A DNA stretch of 42,310 nucleotides from Paracoccaceae bacterium. GTDB lineage: Bacteria > Pseudomonadota > Alphaproteobacteria > Rhodobacterales > Rhodobacteraceae. The translations under genes and the position numbers were made by a program. The DNA lies in assembly GCA_016937725.1 (NCBI GenBank), contig JAFGVZ010000123.1:1-42310 (forward strand). The letters run 5' to 3'. The notes beneath the pieces were generated by a model. It had not been told where the DNA came from. It did no database searches and was given only the letters and a program-made list of their open reading frames with translations. Shown in pieces: positions 7,551-16,344 of this stretch (positions are counted from its first letter, which is position 1; every line of letters starts with the position of its first letter).

Positions 7551-8731
7551 GGTTTCCTCACCAGATAGTCAAACAACCCGCCAATGCCCTTGGGGAAGAA
7601 CAGCGTGACTGCCACGAACCCAAGGCCCAGCAGCACCAGCCACCAATCGGTCCAGACGATGCGGTAGAAGCCAAGGTCGATATTCGGCGCGCCGCCGCCG
7701 GTGAACCAACTGGACAGCAAGCTGACCGTGGCCGCGCCGATGACCGCGCCATAAAGCCGCCCACGCCCGCCAATGGCGACCCAGACGGCAAGGTAGATGG
7801 AGGTGATCGGCGCGATTTCTGCGGGGTTGATGATGCCTGCTTGCGGATAATAGAGCGCGCCGGCAATGCCCGACACGATGGCGGTCGCGGTGAACACAAC
7901 CAGCTTGTAGCTTTCGACATGGTAGCCCAGAAACCGCACGCGATTTTCATTGTCGCGGATCGCGCGCACGACAGAACCGAACTTGCCCGACACAAGCCAC
8001 GCGAAGAGCAGGTAGCCTAATCCAAGCGCGAGGGCAGAGGCCCAGAAGAACCACAGCGCAATGGTCGATTGCGGCAGATGCAACAGGCCCGGAATGTTCT
8101 GCAAACCCGACAGCCCGTTATTGCCGCGCAGGCCGGTGTCGTTCTGGAACAGATATAGCGACAGCGCTAGCGTCATGGCTTGTGTCAGGATCGAAAGGTA
8201 AACGCCCGTTACGCGGCTGCGGAAAGCGAGCCAGCCGAAAACAAGCGCCAACAGGCCCGGCACCAGCACAATCAGCAATAATTGCAGCGTCAGGCTATGC
8301 GCGAAGCCCCAGATGAAGGGCAGTTCCGTGCTGCCCACCACGCTGAAAATCTGACTGGCGATTGCGTCTCGCACCTCGCCCTCGGTCGCCGGGATCGGGG
8401 CATTGGCCAGCGATGTGCGCACGATCCCTTCGGTCCGGGCATACATCAGCCACATGCCGATACCGTAGCCGCCTAGCCCGAAAAACGCGAAATGCCCAAG
8501 GCTCAGGATCCCGCAATAGCCCCAGACCACGTCCATCGCGACCGCAATCAGGCATAGGCAGAGCGTCATCCCCAACACCTTGAGGAACGAGGTCGAGATG
8601 ACGCCCGCGCCGAAGCCTTCGGCCAGCGCCGTGACGATCAGGGTGAAGACGGTGAGCAAGCCCAGAAAGCGCAAGACGGAGGGGTTTTCGCTGAGAAAGC
8701 CCTTTTTCGGGGCGAGGGTTGTTTTTGCCAT
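7547..8731 (-). CDS. urtC: UrtC, urea ABC transporter permease
   Basis: 394-residue LivM-like membrane protein with about ten hydrophobic segments and the family segment VWGYCGILSLGHFAFFGLGGYGIGM (given here only as a site near residue 60; key part LSLGHFAFFGLG). The open frame reaches 8770, but the ATG at 8731 (MAKTTLAPKKG) starts 4 bp after the urtB stop and avoids a 35-bp overlap, so it is preferred. It pairs with UrtB to make the urea channel. Confidence 0.95.
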   Translation of the reverse strand: MAKTTLAPKKGFLSENPSVLRFLGLLTVFTLIVTALAEGFGAGVISTSFLKVLGMTLCLCLIAVAMDVVWGYCGILSLGHFAFFGLGGYGIGMWLMYARTEGIVRTSLANAPIPATEGEVRDAIASQIFSVVGSTELPFIWGFAHSLTLQLLLIVLVPGLLALVFGWLAFRSRVTGVYLSILTQAMTLALSLYLFQNDTGLRGNNGLSGLQNIPGLLHLPQSTIALWFFWASALALGLGYLLFAWLVSGKFGSVVRAIRDNENRVRFLGYHVESYKLVVFTATAIVSGIAGALYYPQAGIINPAEIAPITSIYLAVWVAIGGRGRLYGAVIGAATVSLLSSWFTGGGAPNIDLGFYRIVWTDWWLVLLGLGFVAVTLFFPKGIGGLFDYLVRKP

Positions 8732-8735
8732 GGCG

Positions 8736-10700
8736 TCAATCCCCCGCCGCGCGGCCCCTGAGGGCGACAATGCCCTTGGGCCGGAACTGGATGAACAGGA
8801 TCACGAACAACACCATGTAGGTTTGCGCGGCGAGCGTGTTCGAGGGGTTGAACCACTCGATCCCCTTTTGCAGGAACCCGATGAGCGATGCGCCCGCAAG
8901 CGTGCCCCAGACATTGCCCACACCGCCCACAACCACGGTCATAAAGCTTTGGACAATGTAGTTCGCGCCCATTTCAGATGTGACCTGCGCGTATAGCCCG
9001 ATCGCCACGCCCGCGATGCCCGCAATCCCCGACCCAAGCCCAAAGGTCAGCATGTTGATCCGGTCGGGGTTGATGCCCATGCTGGCCGCCATGCCGGGGT
9101 TTTGGGTGACCGCGCGCACTTCCAGCCCCAGCCGGGTGCGCTTCAGGATATACAGAAGCAGGGCCAGAAAGATCAGCGCCAGCACGAAGATCGCCACGCG
9201 AATGGTGCTGATGCCCACGATGTCGTTGATCTGCAACGCTCCGCCCAGCCAATCTGGCGCAGTCAGCGGGCGCGCCTGCGTGCCGAAGATGTTCTTGGCA
9301 AGTTGTTGCAGCGCAATGGAAATGCCGAAGGTCGCCAGCAGGGTTTCCAGCGGGCGCTTGTATAAATGCCGGATCACGCTGCGCTCCATCGCCACGCCCG
9401 CGCCGAAGGTGACAAGAAACGCCAAGGGCAAAGCGACCAACAGGCTGATCGTATAATCGGGGATGAACAATTGCACGACATAGCCGGTATAGGCGCCCAT
9501 CATGATGAACTCGCCATGCGCCATGTTGATCACACCCATCACGCCAAAGGTGATGGCTAGGCCAATCGCGGCGAGGAAAAAGATCGATGCCAGCGACAAG
9601 CCGTCCAGCACAAGATCGGCGACCTGATAGGCGGCGATGGCTTGCTGTGTGCTGTCGAGGGCCGCTTGCGCGGCGGCGGTGATTTCTGCGTCGTCAAGCG
9701 TGTAGCGGTCGAAGAACACATGCGCGGCGACGGCTTGCGCCGCCTCATCCGGGGCGGCGCGGGGCGGAACAGTTCCTGCGGCTTCCAGCGCCTCATAGGC
9801 TTCAATGCGGGCGGCGGGGTCACTCAGGCGACCAACGGGCACACCGCCCACGCGCCCATCGACGATATTTTCCGCCAGAACCTCGCGCAGCATGGCGGGG
9901 GTCTGGGCAGGCTCTGCCAGCGCTGCACTGACCAGCAGCTCGTAAGCGGCGGCTTCGGTCAGGTCGGTGCCCACGTTCAGCACCCGCGCAATATTCGCGC
10001 CCTCGGGCAGGGCAAGGGCAACTTCCGTCACCGTGGCGGTCAGCCGGTTCAGCACCCCGCGCGCTTCAATGCTGGTGTCGCCACCAAGCGCCGCGATGGC
10101 GCTCAGTTGCACGGCCCGATCCTGTGCGAATTGGGCTTGAAGCAACAACAGAAGGCGCTCTTTGCGGGTTTTCAAACTGGCATCGGTTTCACGCTCGACA
10201 CTCTCGGCCAAAGGCGCGATCTGGCTGGCATCTGGGCTGCGGCTGATCGCATCTAGCGCGGCCATGCGGCGTTCGCGTTCGGGCGCGTTCAATTCCAGCG
10301 GCACAAGGGCTGCTGCAATCACGCGCTGCACGCCTGAATTGGTGCGGATTTGCGTCACGTCGCGGCTGGAGACTTCGGCCACGGCCTCTCCGCTATCGAT
10401 ATCGACAAGCCGGACAAGCGCACCTGCATCCTCGGCGTAGAAAAACAGTCCATCTTCGGGGCGCTGCACGACCTCGCGGGCGCTGTAGCGGCGCAGGAAT
10501 TCACCGATATTCGGATGGTCCTGTTCGATCAGCGTAATGACAACGCTTTCGATGGTCCGGCGCGACGGGCTGGCAAGGTCATCGGCAAAAGCCTGCAACG
10601 CGGGTTGCAGCGCGTCTTGTGCACGGGCGGGGCCGGGCAGGGCGACAATCGCCAGCGCCACGAGCGCCAACGCGCGGAACATCAGGGTGCGAAACGGCAT
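8736..10700 (-). CDS. urtB: UrtB, urea ABC transporter permease with long periplasmic N-terminal domain
   Basis: 654 residues. A signal-like segment (1-28, LVALAIVALPGPARAQ) is followed by about 320 residues of soluble, HEAT-like, Ala/Leu/Glu-rich sequence (AIAALGGDTSIEARGVLNRL). From about residue 370 comes the LivH-type permease (FGVMGVINMAHGEFIMMGA). The long extracytoplasmic extension is known for UrtB and separates it from ordinary LivH, which is about 300 residues. It lies second in the operon, 63 bp after urtA with a hairpin between them. Confidence 0.95.
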   Translation of the reverse strand: MPFRTLMFRALALVALAIVALPGPARAQDALQPALQAFADDLASPSRRTIESVVITLIEQDHPNIGEFLRRYSAREVVQRPEDGLFFYAEDAGALVRLVDIDSGEAVAEVSSRDVTQIRTNSGVQRVIAAALVPLELNAPERERRMAALDAISRSPDASQIAPLAESVERETDASLKTRKERLLLLLQAQFAQDRAVQLSAIAALGGDTSIEARGVLNRLTATVTEVALALPEGANIARVLNVGTDLTEAAAYELLVSAALAEPAQTPAMLREVLAENIVDGRVGGVPVGRLSDPAARIEAYEALEAAGTVPPRAAPDEAAQAVAAHVFFDRYTLDDAEITAAAQAALDSTQQAIAAYQVADLVLDGLSLASIFFLAAIGLAITFGVMGVINMAHGEFIMMGAYTGYVVQLFIPDYTISLLVALPLAFLVTFGAGVAMERSVIRHLYKRPLETLLATFGISIALQQLAKNIFGTQARPLTAPDWLGGALQINDIVGISTIRVAIFVLALIFLALLLYILKRTRLGLEVRAVTQNPGMAASMGINPDRINMLTFGLGSGIAGIAGVAIGLYAQVTSEMGANYIVQSFMTVVVGGVGNVWGTLAGASLIGFLQKGIEWFNPSNTLAAQTYMVLFVILFIQFRPKGIVALRGRAAGD

Positions 10701-10730
10701 TTCGGGTCCAGTATCATGCAGGACAATACC

Positions 10731-10755
10731 GGGCGCGCGCCTTAGACGCGCGCCC
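10731..10755 (-). terminator. GC-rich hairpin between urtA and urtB
   Basis: Perfect 9-bp inverted repeat (arms 10731-10739 GGGCGCGCG and 10747-10755 CGCGCGCCC, 7-nt loop), 8 nt after the urtA stop, with no T-run behind it. It probably acts as an attenuator or 3'-end protector giving more urtA than urtBCDE transcript, as argued for the hairpin after tctC. Confidence 0.58.
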
Positions 10756-10763
10756 GTCGCGTT

Positions 10764-12050
10764 TTAGTAGTTCGAAGTCAACTGCACGCAGGTCGAGGTT
10801 GCGGTGTTATACATCCCGCAGCCCAGTTCCTGCCAATCGCTCGTCAGCACAGAGCTTTCCGGCAAGAAATCGGTCCATGCATCGCCCGGCACTTCCTCGG
10901 TCTGGCTGATGATGTCGAATTGACCATCAGCACGGATTTCGCCGATCAGGACAGGCTTCGACAGGTGATGGTTGGTGCCCATGACGGCGGTGCCGCCGGT
11001 CAGGTTCGGGAATTCCTGGCCCCACATGGCTTCGCGCACAGCGTCGACATCGGTGGTGCCTGCCGCGGTCACCGCGTTCACCCACATGTTGAAGCCAATG
11101 TAATGTGCCTCCATCGGGTCGTTCGTCACGCGGTTTTCACCTGCAAAGGCTTTCCATGCGGCGACGAATTCGGCGTTGATCTCTGTATCCGCGGACATGA
11201 AGTAGTTCCATGCGGCCAGGTGGCCTGCCAATGGGCCGGTATCCAGACCCGACAATTCCTCTTCACCAACCGAGAAAGCCACCACCGGGATGTCATCCGC
11301 GCTGACGCCCTGTGCGCCCAGTTCGGTGTAAAAGCCGACATTTGCGTCGCCGTTGATGGTCGAGATCACGCCAACCTGCTTGCCGCCTGCGCCAAGCGCG
11401 ACCACGTCGGACACGATGGTCGACCAGTCGGAATGGCCAAAGGGTGTGTAATTCACGAAAATATCTTCAGCAGCGATCCCCTTGGACAGCAAGTAGGCTT
11501 CCAGAATGGCATTCGTCGTGCGCGGATACACATAGTCGGTGCCCAGAAGCGCGAAGCTTTCGACGCCCAGTTCCTCAAGGAAGTAATCCACAGCCGGAAT
11601 CGCCTGCTGGTTCGGCGCGGCGCCAGTGTAGAACACGTTGCGCGAGGATTCCTCGCCTTCATATTGCACCGGGTAGAACATAAGACCGTTCAGCTCTTCC
11701 AGCACCGGCAGGGCGGATTTGCGGCTGACAGAGGTCCATGCGCCAAAGATCACGTCTACCTCGTCGACCGTCAGAAGCTGGCGGGTCAGTTCGGCAAAAA
11801 GCGGCCAGTCAGAAGCAGGGTCGACCACGACAGCCTCGATCTGGCAGCCCAGCAGGCCGCCGGCGGCGTTTTGCTGCTCGATCAGCATCAGCATCACGTC
11901 GCGCAGGGTGGTCTCGGAAATGGCCATGCTGCCCGACAACGAGTGCAGAACGCCAACCTTGATCGGCTCTGCGCAATCCTGTGCCAGAAGTGGTGTCGCA
12001 ACCAAAGCGGTGCTGGCAGCAAGGGCGGAAAGAAGTGTTTTGGGTGTCAT
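10764..12050 (-). CDS. urtA: UrtA, periplasmic urea-binding protein
   Basis: 428-residue ABC receptor with signal peptide 1-23 (ALVATPLLAQD). The mature sequence is diagnostic: IKVGVLHSLSGSMAISE, VIFGAWTSVSRKSALPV, NGLMFYPVQYEGEESS, YVYPRTTN and NYTPFGHSDW. These separate UrtA from amino-acid and amide receptors. It is first gene of urtABCDE. An AGGAG lies 12 nt before the ATG, a slightly long spacing. Expression is probably nitrogen-controlled, as expected for the family; a site could not be fixed. Confidence 0.97.
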   Translation of the reverse strand: MTPKTLLSALAASTALVATPLLAQDCAEPIKVGVLHSLSGSMAISETTLRDVMLMLIEQQNAAGGLLGCQIEAVVVDPASDWPLFAELTRQLLTVDEVDVIFGAWTSVSRKSALPVLEELNGLMFYPVQYEGEESSRNVFYTGAAPNQQAIPAVDYFLEELGVESFALLGTDYVYPRTTNAILEAYLLSKGIAAEDIFVNYTPFGHSDWSTIVSDVVALGAGGKQVGVISTINGDANVGFYTELGAQGVSADDIPVVAFSVGEEELSGLDTGPLAGHLAAWNYFMSADTEINAEFVAAWKAFAGENRVTNDPMEAHYIGFNMWVNAVTAAGTTDVDAVREAMWGQEFPNLTGGTAVMGTNHHLSKPVLIGEIRADGQFDIISQTEEVPGDAWTDFLPESSVLTSDWQELGCGMYNTATSTCVQLTSNY

Positions 12051-12487
12051 AGTGTTACGGCGCTCCTAATGTCTGAGCTGCGCAGCGATTGCCGTTCCGG
12101 GTCGCACCGGACACTTCATGCTGGGCCACAGCTTTGTGGTTTCTCCGCCCTGCGCGACCCCGGCACGCCGGAATCTGGTTCGCAAAGCGGTGTTTTTTGC
12201 CCCAAGTGAGCGTTTTGAACAGAGACCACGCTTGCCCCATCTGCCAATGGCGCACCGAAGACGGTTAACGTGTTGGGGTGCGGATTGAGCGATCCTGCGG
12301 AAAAAATAGCGCTTCGAGTCTATTTATTTTGCACTTGCAGAAAAACGGCGGTGGCGCCGCGGGGATTGTTTCGGCCAGAGCAACGCGCGCACGACGTTTA
12401 CCGCCTTAGGAGGCGATTGGGGTAACGTGGTGCACGTCAGTTGGGCAATTATGAGATTGAGCGTGTCAGCCGCGCCGAAACACGGCC
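12051..12487 (-). other. 437-bp gene-free leader/promoter region of urtA
   Basis: No credible gene is visible. The part next to urtA holds four inverted repeats in a row: GCTGCGCAGC (12077-12086), TCCGG-N6-CCGGA (12096-12111), CCACA-N4-TGTGG (12126-12139) and CCGGC-N2-GCCGG (12160-12171), suggesting a structured 5' untranslated RNA. A/T-rich sequence around 12300-12346 is the most likely promoter place. A CGCCT-N4-AGGCG hairpin lies at 12402-12415. I recognise no known riboswitch class here. Confidence 0.45.
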
Positions 12488-13174
12488 CTAGCCAAACCAG
12501 CCGCGATAGTCGCTGACCAGCAGATGCGTAGGCGCGGTATCTTCCTCGATACGCGCAAAACGGCCAATCGGGTCGCGGAAGATATTGTCAGTTTCATCGT
12601 CATTCACGGTAGAAACTTCGCCGATCAGCACATCCCCACCTTCGCCCCAGAAGGCGTGCCAATCGCCCGGACGCAAGGTGACGCTGTCGCCCGGGTCCAG
12701 CCGCAGTTTCTCTCCCGGAATATAATCGTGGCGAATGCCGTCCAGCCAGACCGTGCCGCCCCGGTCTTCGGCAAAGGCTCCGTTATCGTCAGAGCCGTAA
12801 AGCTCGACCACCAGCGTTGCGCCGCCGCGATTGATGATGTCTTCGGCCTTCAGCACATGGGTGTGCATGGGCGAAAGCTGATCCTGCCGCGAGATCAGCA
12901 GTTTCTCGGCATAGCACATGCCGCCACCCTTTTGCAGGTCGGACAAAAGCCCGTTGCGCAGCGTGAACAGGAACAGGCCCATCCGGTCGAAATCGCCAGC
13001 CCCATAGTCGGTAATGTCCCAACCACAGCGCGCGTCGATCAGGTGGCGCGCGTCATCCACGCGGGCTTTGAATTCATCCGGGCTCCAGTAAGCGAAGGCG
13101 GGAAGCGCAAATCCATGGCGGCGGATCATGTCATCTGCCGCGGCCATGATGTCATTGATGCGGGAGCGTTTCAT
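12488..13174 (-). CDS. D-lyxose isomerase-like cupin (COG3822 family)
   Basis: 228-residue single-domain cupin matching the D-lyxose ketol-isomerase family (D-lyxose to D-xylulose, also mannose/fructose). The metal site is visible: H104 and H106 with E111 (SPMHTHVLKAED) and a late H173 (RPGDWHAFWG); K109 is a likely catalytic base. The wording DITDYGAGDF and GGGMCYAEKLL is typical. No sugar kinase, transporter or regulator adjoins it, so the pathway here is unknown. It lies 437 bp upstream of urtA on the same strand. Physiological substrate is uncertain. Confidence 0.85.
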   Translation of the reverse strand: MKRSRINDIMAAADDMIRRHGFALPAFAYWSPDEFKARVDDARHLIDARCGWDITDYGAGDFDRMGLFLFTLRNGLLSDLQKGGGMCYAEKLLISRQDQLSPMHTHVLKAEDIINRGGATLVVELYGSDDNGAFAEDRGGTVWLDGIRHDYIPGEKLRLDPGDSVTLRPGDWHAFWGEGGDVLIGEVSTVNDDETDNIFRDPIGRFARIEEDTAPTHLLVSDYRGWFG

Positions 13175-13300
13175 CTGACCTTGTTTGCCATCTGCGGCTT
13201 GTTCCTAATCGCTGTGGCCCAAACAAAGTATCCGCAATGGCTTGGACCAGATGTAGCAGTGATAGGGTGTGTCGCTGCTGCAATCAATATCTTGCGCGGC

Positions 13301-13987
13301 TTAATCGGCGCTCTCCAGAGGAGGGGCAGCCACAAGCTTGCCTTTGCGGCTATCCGGGTAGACCAGCCCTGCCGAGATAATCAGCTTCGCCGCATCCTCG
13401 ATCGACATATCCAACTCGATCACGTCGCGGCGGGAAACAAACAGCAAAAAACCAGATGTGGGGTTCGGTGTGGTGGGCAGAAAGACAGAAATCATCTCTT
13501 CCCCGTCCGCGCCCAATCGATCACCAATCTCGCCCCGTGTGGTGGTCGAGATGAAAGCCGTGGCCCAGATGCCCTTGCGCGGGTATTCGACAAGGCAAGC
13601 GCGGTCGAAGGTCGGGGCAGAGCGCGCCAGAATCGTATCGGCGATCTGTTTCACAGCGTTGTAGATGGACCGGACAACCGGCATCGCCTCGACAATGCGT
13701 TCGCCCCAATTGACCAGAGTGCGCCCGATGAAACCCTTGGTGAAATATCCCATCACCACGGTGAAGATCAGGAAAATCGCCACGCCTACACCCGGCACGT
13801 CCCAGCCAGTCAGCACCACCGGGTGGAAACGGGCCGGTATCAGCGGCATGACGATGCCATCAATCCATGTGACCACGTTCCAGACCAACCAGACCGTCAG
13901 CACACCCGGCGCGATGACCGCCAGCCCGGCCAGAAAATTCGACCGGATGGACCCGAGAAGCCCGCGCTTATGCTGATCGGTTGACAT
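13301..13987 (-). CDS. DUF502 family membrane protein
   Basis: 228 residues. Two strong membrane segments near 16-40 (FLAGLAVIAPGVLTVWLVW) and 63-85 (VGVAIFLIFTVVMGYF) are followed by a soluble domain with VEAMPVVRSIYNAVKQ, VEYPRKGIWATAFIS and FLPTTPNPTSGFLLF, all hallmarks of DUF502. The family is widespread in bacteria and plants without an established biochemical role. It is flanked by unrelated genes on the same strand, 126 bp before the isomerase gene and 18 bp after psuG, so cotranscription with psuKG is possible. Confidence 0.88.
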   Translation of the reverse strand: MSTDQHKRGLLGSIRSNFLAGLAVIAPGVLTVWLVWNVVTWIDGIVMPLIPARFHPVVLTGWDVPGVGVAIFLIFTVVMGYFTKGFIGRTLVNWGERIVEAMPVVRSIYNAVKQIADTILARSAPTFDRACLVEYPRKGIWATAFISTTTRGEIGDRLGADGEEMISVFLPTTPNPTSGFLLFVSRRDVIELDMSIEDAAKLIISAGLVYPDSRKGKLVAAPPLESAD

Positions 13988-14005
13988 GATCCGTCCTGTC
14001 TAGTG

Positions 14006-14932
14006 TCAGCCGTCGATATGGGGGGCGGGGCGCAAGGATGCAAGCGCGCAAGCGATCTCAGCGCCAAGACGCGCGTTGTTGCGCACCAGCGCGATATTGG
14101 CCGTCAGAGAGGCGCCCGCGCTCAATTCGAAAATGCGTGCAAGCAGGCGGGGTGTCACTTCTTTCGCCGCTGCGCCCGCGCAATCCTCCAGCGCCTGTGC
14201 GATCCAGCCGTCGATCACCGCGCGCGGAATTTCGTCGGGTTCGGGGATCGGGTTGGCGACCAATTGCCCCCCGGGCAAGTCCAGTTCTCCGCGCATCAGG
14301 TGCGCGCGCGCAATCTGGCCGACATCATCCATTCGCAGCGGTGCGGGCAGGCCGCTTATGCGCGACCAGAAGGCCGGGAAGTCGTCCTGCCCGTGGGCGA
14401 TGACGGGCACCCCAAGTGTTTCAAGCACTTCCAGCGTTTTGGGCAAGTCCAGAATGGCCTTCGCACCGGCTGCAACCACGGTGACCGGGCTTTGCGCCAG
14501 TTCCTGCAAATCGGCCGATATGTCGAAAGAGCTTTCAGCCCCGCGATGCACGCCGCCAATGCCCCCCGTGGCAAAGACCGCAATACCCGCGCGCGTGGCA
14601 CAGATCATGGTGGCAGCGACGGTTGTCGCCCCCGTAGCCCCCATAGCCAACGCTACCGCCAAATCGGCGCGGGACAGTTTCATCGCATCTTTGGCTTGGG
14701 CAAGCGTTTCCAATTCCGCCGGTTCTAGTCCGATGTGGATCGCGCCCCCCAGCACAGCAATCGTCGCAGGTGTGGCCCCGGCGGCACGAATATCGGCTTC
14801 CACCTGCTGCGCCATCGCAAGGTTCTGCGGATAGGGCATTCCATGGGTGATGATGGTCGATTCCAGCGCGACAATCGGCGCACCTGCTTCGCGTGCGGTC
14901 GCCACTTCAGATGAATAACGCATTGCAAGCAT
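14006..14932 (-). CDS. psuG: Pseudouridine-5'-phosphate glycosidase
   Basis: 308 residues. It splits pseudouridine 5'-phosphate into uracil and ribose 5-phosphate. Family landmarks are IVALESTIITHGMPYP near residue 20, ATTVAATMICATRAGI, FATGGIGGVHRG, VTVVAAGAKAILDLPKTLE and a C-terminal TANIALVRNNA. The frame is open to 15022, but the ATG at 14932 has AGGA 7 nt upstream, lies 10 bp after the psuK stop, and begins at the usual family N-terminus. It forms a catabolic pair with the adjacent kinase. Confidence 0.95.
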   Translation of the reverse strand: MLAMRYSSEVATAREAGAPIVALESTIITHGMPYPQNLAMAQQVEADIRAAGATPATIAVLGGAIHIGLEPAELETLAQAKDAMKLSRADLAVALAMGATGATTVAATMICATRAGIAVFATGGIGGVHRGAESSFDISADLQELAQSPVTVVAAGAKAILDLPKTLEVLETLGVPVIAHGQDDFPAFWSRISGLPAPLRMDDVGQIARAHLMRGELDLPGGQLVANPIPEPDEIPRAVIDGWIAQALEDCAGAAAKEVTPRLLARIFELSAGASLTANIALVRNNARLGAEIACALASLRPAPHIDG

Positions 14933-14942
14933 CAGAAATCCT

Positions 14943-15836
14943 TCAGTGTTCCGGTCCGCCAGCAACATAGCTCGCGGCCGTGCGTAAAGCGTGTGACAGG
15001 GCGGCATCACGGGATAGCCCACGCGCCTCTGCGGCCATGTGGGCGGCCATGAAAGTATCCCCCGCGCCGGTGATGCGCACAGCCTGCACCTGCGGGGGCA
15101 CGAGCGTCAGCAAGCCATCGGCGCTGGCATCGGTCGTGTCGCGCGCGCCATCCGTAACCAGCACCCGTTGCGCCCCCCGCGCCAGAAGTCCGCGCGCGGC
15201 CTCTGCCGAGGCGGCAAACTCCGTGCCGCAAAGAAGCCCTGCTTCTTCAAGATTGACATAAAACACCGTGCCGGGGCGCGCGATCAGGGGCAGCAAGCGC
15301 TCTCCCTTGCCCGGAGAGGCGGGCGCGACCCTTAAATCAGCCGCCCGAAAAGTTGGGGCGCTGGCGATTTCTGCCAAAAGCGACACGGTCAGATTGCCGT
15401 CGAGGGCAACCATCCCCGTCCAAGGCGCCGTGTCACTGCCCAAGCGCCCATCGCGCAAGGGGGCCAGAATCTTGCTGCCCGCAATTTCCAGCGAATGCAC
15501 ATCCGCAATCGCGGCAATCAAGCCGCCCGCACCTTCGATCGCCATATAGGTATCGGTGGGCAAGTCAGGGGCGCGGTAAACATAGGTGCAGCCGACCCCC
15601 CCCGCCGTCATCTCGGCAATCAGTGCATCACCCGCCGCATCTTGGCCAATCGCGGACAAGACCTGAGGGTTGGCCCCCGCCCGCACCAGCGCCATGGCAA
15701 TATTCAGCGCCACACCGCCCGGAATGCGCGTGATCCGGCCCGCCACGTCCGACCCCACGCGCATGGGGGCAGGGGTGCGCCCGATGATGTCCCACAGGGC
15801 GGCGCCGATGCAGAGAATGTCGGTTCGTGTGCTCAT
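14943..15836 (-). CDS. psuK: PfkB-family kinase, probable pseudouridine kinase
   Basis: 297 residues. The N-terminal PfkB motif is IGAALWDIIGR and GGVALNIAMALVRAGANP; the C-terminal signature RITGAGDTFMAAH has the catalytic Asp in GAGD at 257-260. The neighbouring psuG strongly suggests pseudouridine as substrate, giving pseudouridine 5'-phosphate. The frame extends to 15872, but that start would lie in the stem of the hairpin at 15857-15889, so the ATG at 15836 is chosen. No strong ribosome site is visible before it. Confidence 0.85.
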   Translation of the reverse strand: MSTRTDILCIGAALWDIIGRTPAPMRVGSDVAGRITRIPGGVALNIAMALVRAGANPQVLSAIGQDAAGDALIAEMTAGGVGCTYVYRAPDLPTDTYMAIEGAGGLIAAIADVHSLEIAGSKILAPLRDGRLGSDTAPWTGMVALDGNLTVSLLAEIASAPTFRAADLRVAPASPGKGERLLPLIARPGTVFYVNLEEAGLLCGTEFAASAEAARGLLARGAQRVLVTDGARDTTDASADGLLTLVPPQVQAVRITGAGDTFMAAHMAAEARGLSRDAALSHALRTAASYVAGGPEH

Positions 15837-15856
15837 GCCGCAGGTGATGAGCGAAA

Positions 15857-15889
15857 CCCGCCAGATTGGCAAGATGCCTCTCTGGCGGG
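15857..15889 (-). terminator. Composite hairpin after the DUF1127 gene, before psuK
   Basis: An outer 9-bp stem (15857-15865 with 15881-15889, CCCGCCAGA/TCTGGCGGG) encloses a 2-by-2 internal loop and an inner 4-bp stem GGCA-TCT-TGCC (15868-15878). On the minus strand it is followed by TTTCGC. It lies 42 nt after the DUF1127 stop and 20 nt before psuK, so it may end the small-gene transcript or be a stable 3'-end RNA. Confidence 0.6.
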
Positions 15890-15931
15890 GTGGTCGAAAG
15901 CGAAGGCGGGAATGCCCCGCGCAAAAACGGG

Positions 15932-16144
15932 TCAGGCGTAGTAGCGCCCACCAAACACGTCTCGAACGGCGTCTGATCGCGTCAAGCCCTGTGCGGCCAA
16001 GTCTGCGTCCGAAGTTGCGCTCAATTTTTCCAGCCGCCGATACGTTGGTGAAACCTGTGCGAGTCGTTCCAGAATTGCAACAAAACGGTCCGCCAACGAC
16101 TCGGATGCGGTATTTGCGATGATATCAGTTGTCACACTAGCCAT
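15932..16144 (-). CDS. DUF1127 small protein
   Basis: 70 residues, with an N-terminal helix rich in Asp/Ser/Ala and a C-terminal DUF1127-like stretch (RRLEKLSATSDADLAAQGL, then TRSDAVRDVFGGRYYA). A strong ribosome site (AAAGGAATAACC) precedes the ATG at 16144. In Rhodobacter sphaeroides a DUF1127 protein (CcaF1) is an RNA-binding protein encoded next to stress-induced small RNAs; whether this one acts similarly is open. It diverges from recA across 264 bp. Confidence 0.85.
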   Translation of the reverse strand: MASVTTDIIANTASESLADRFVAILERLAQVSPTYRRLEKLSATSDADLAAQGLTRSDAVRDVFGGRYYA

Positions 16145-16344
16145 GGTTATTCCTTTCCCAGAGACATGAAGCCTCCCTTAACATCGAGATAGGTCAGGCA
16201 AGCTGTCCTTGCTACGGCCAAAGTGGAATGCCCGCTCTGCACTTGGTGCAACCCTATGTTGGAAAGGCTTTCTTAACCTCTTTTCGCCATTGTTGGTGGC
16301 ACGACAGGTCACAAAGTTCTCGCTTTGTGCTCAATGATCGTGTA

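Noticed and set aside
12077-12171. Known riboswitch (guanidine, glutamine, SAM-II) in the urtA leader
   Set aside because: None of the conserved loop sequences I know for these classes are present.
12524-13984. 486-codon plus-strand open frame across the isomerase and DUF502 genes
   Set aside because: Antisense to two recognised families; no domain of its own.
16238-16250. TGCAC-TTG-GTGCA palindrome between the DUF1127 gene and recA as an NtrC-type site
   Set aside because: Half-sites resemble the enteric NtrC word, but the spacing is wrong and neither neighbouring gene is nitrogen-related.
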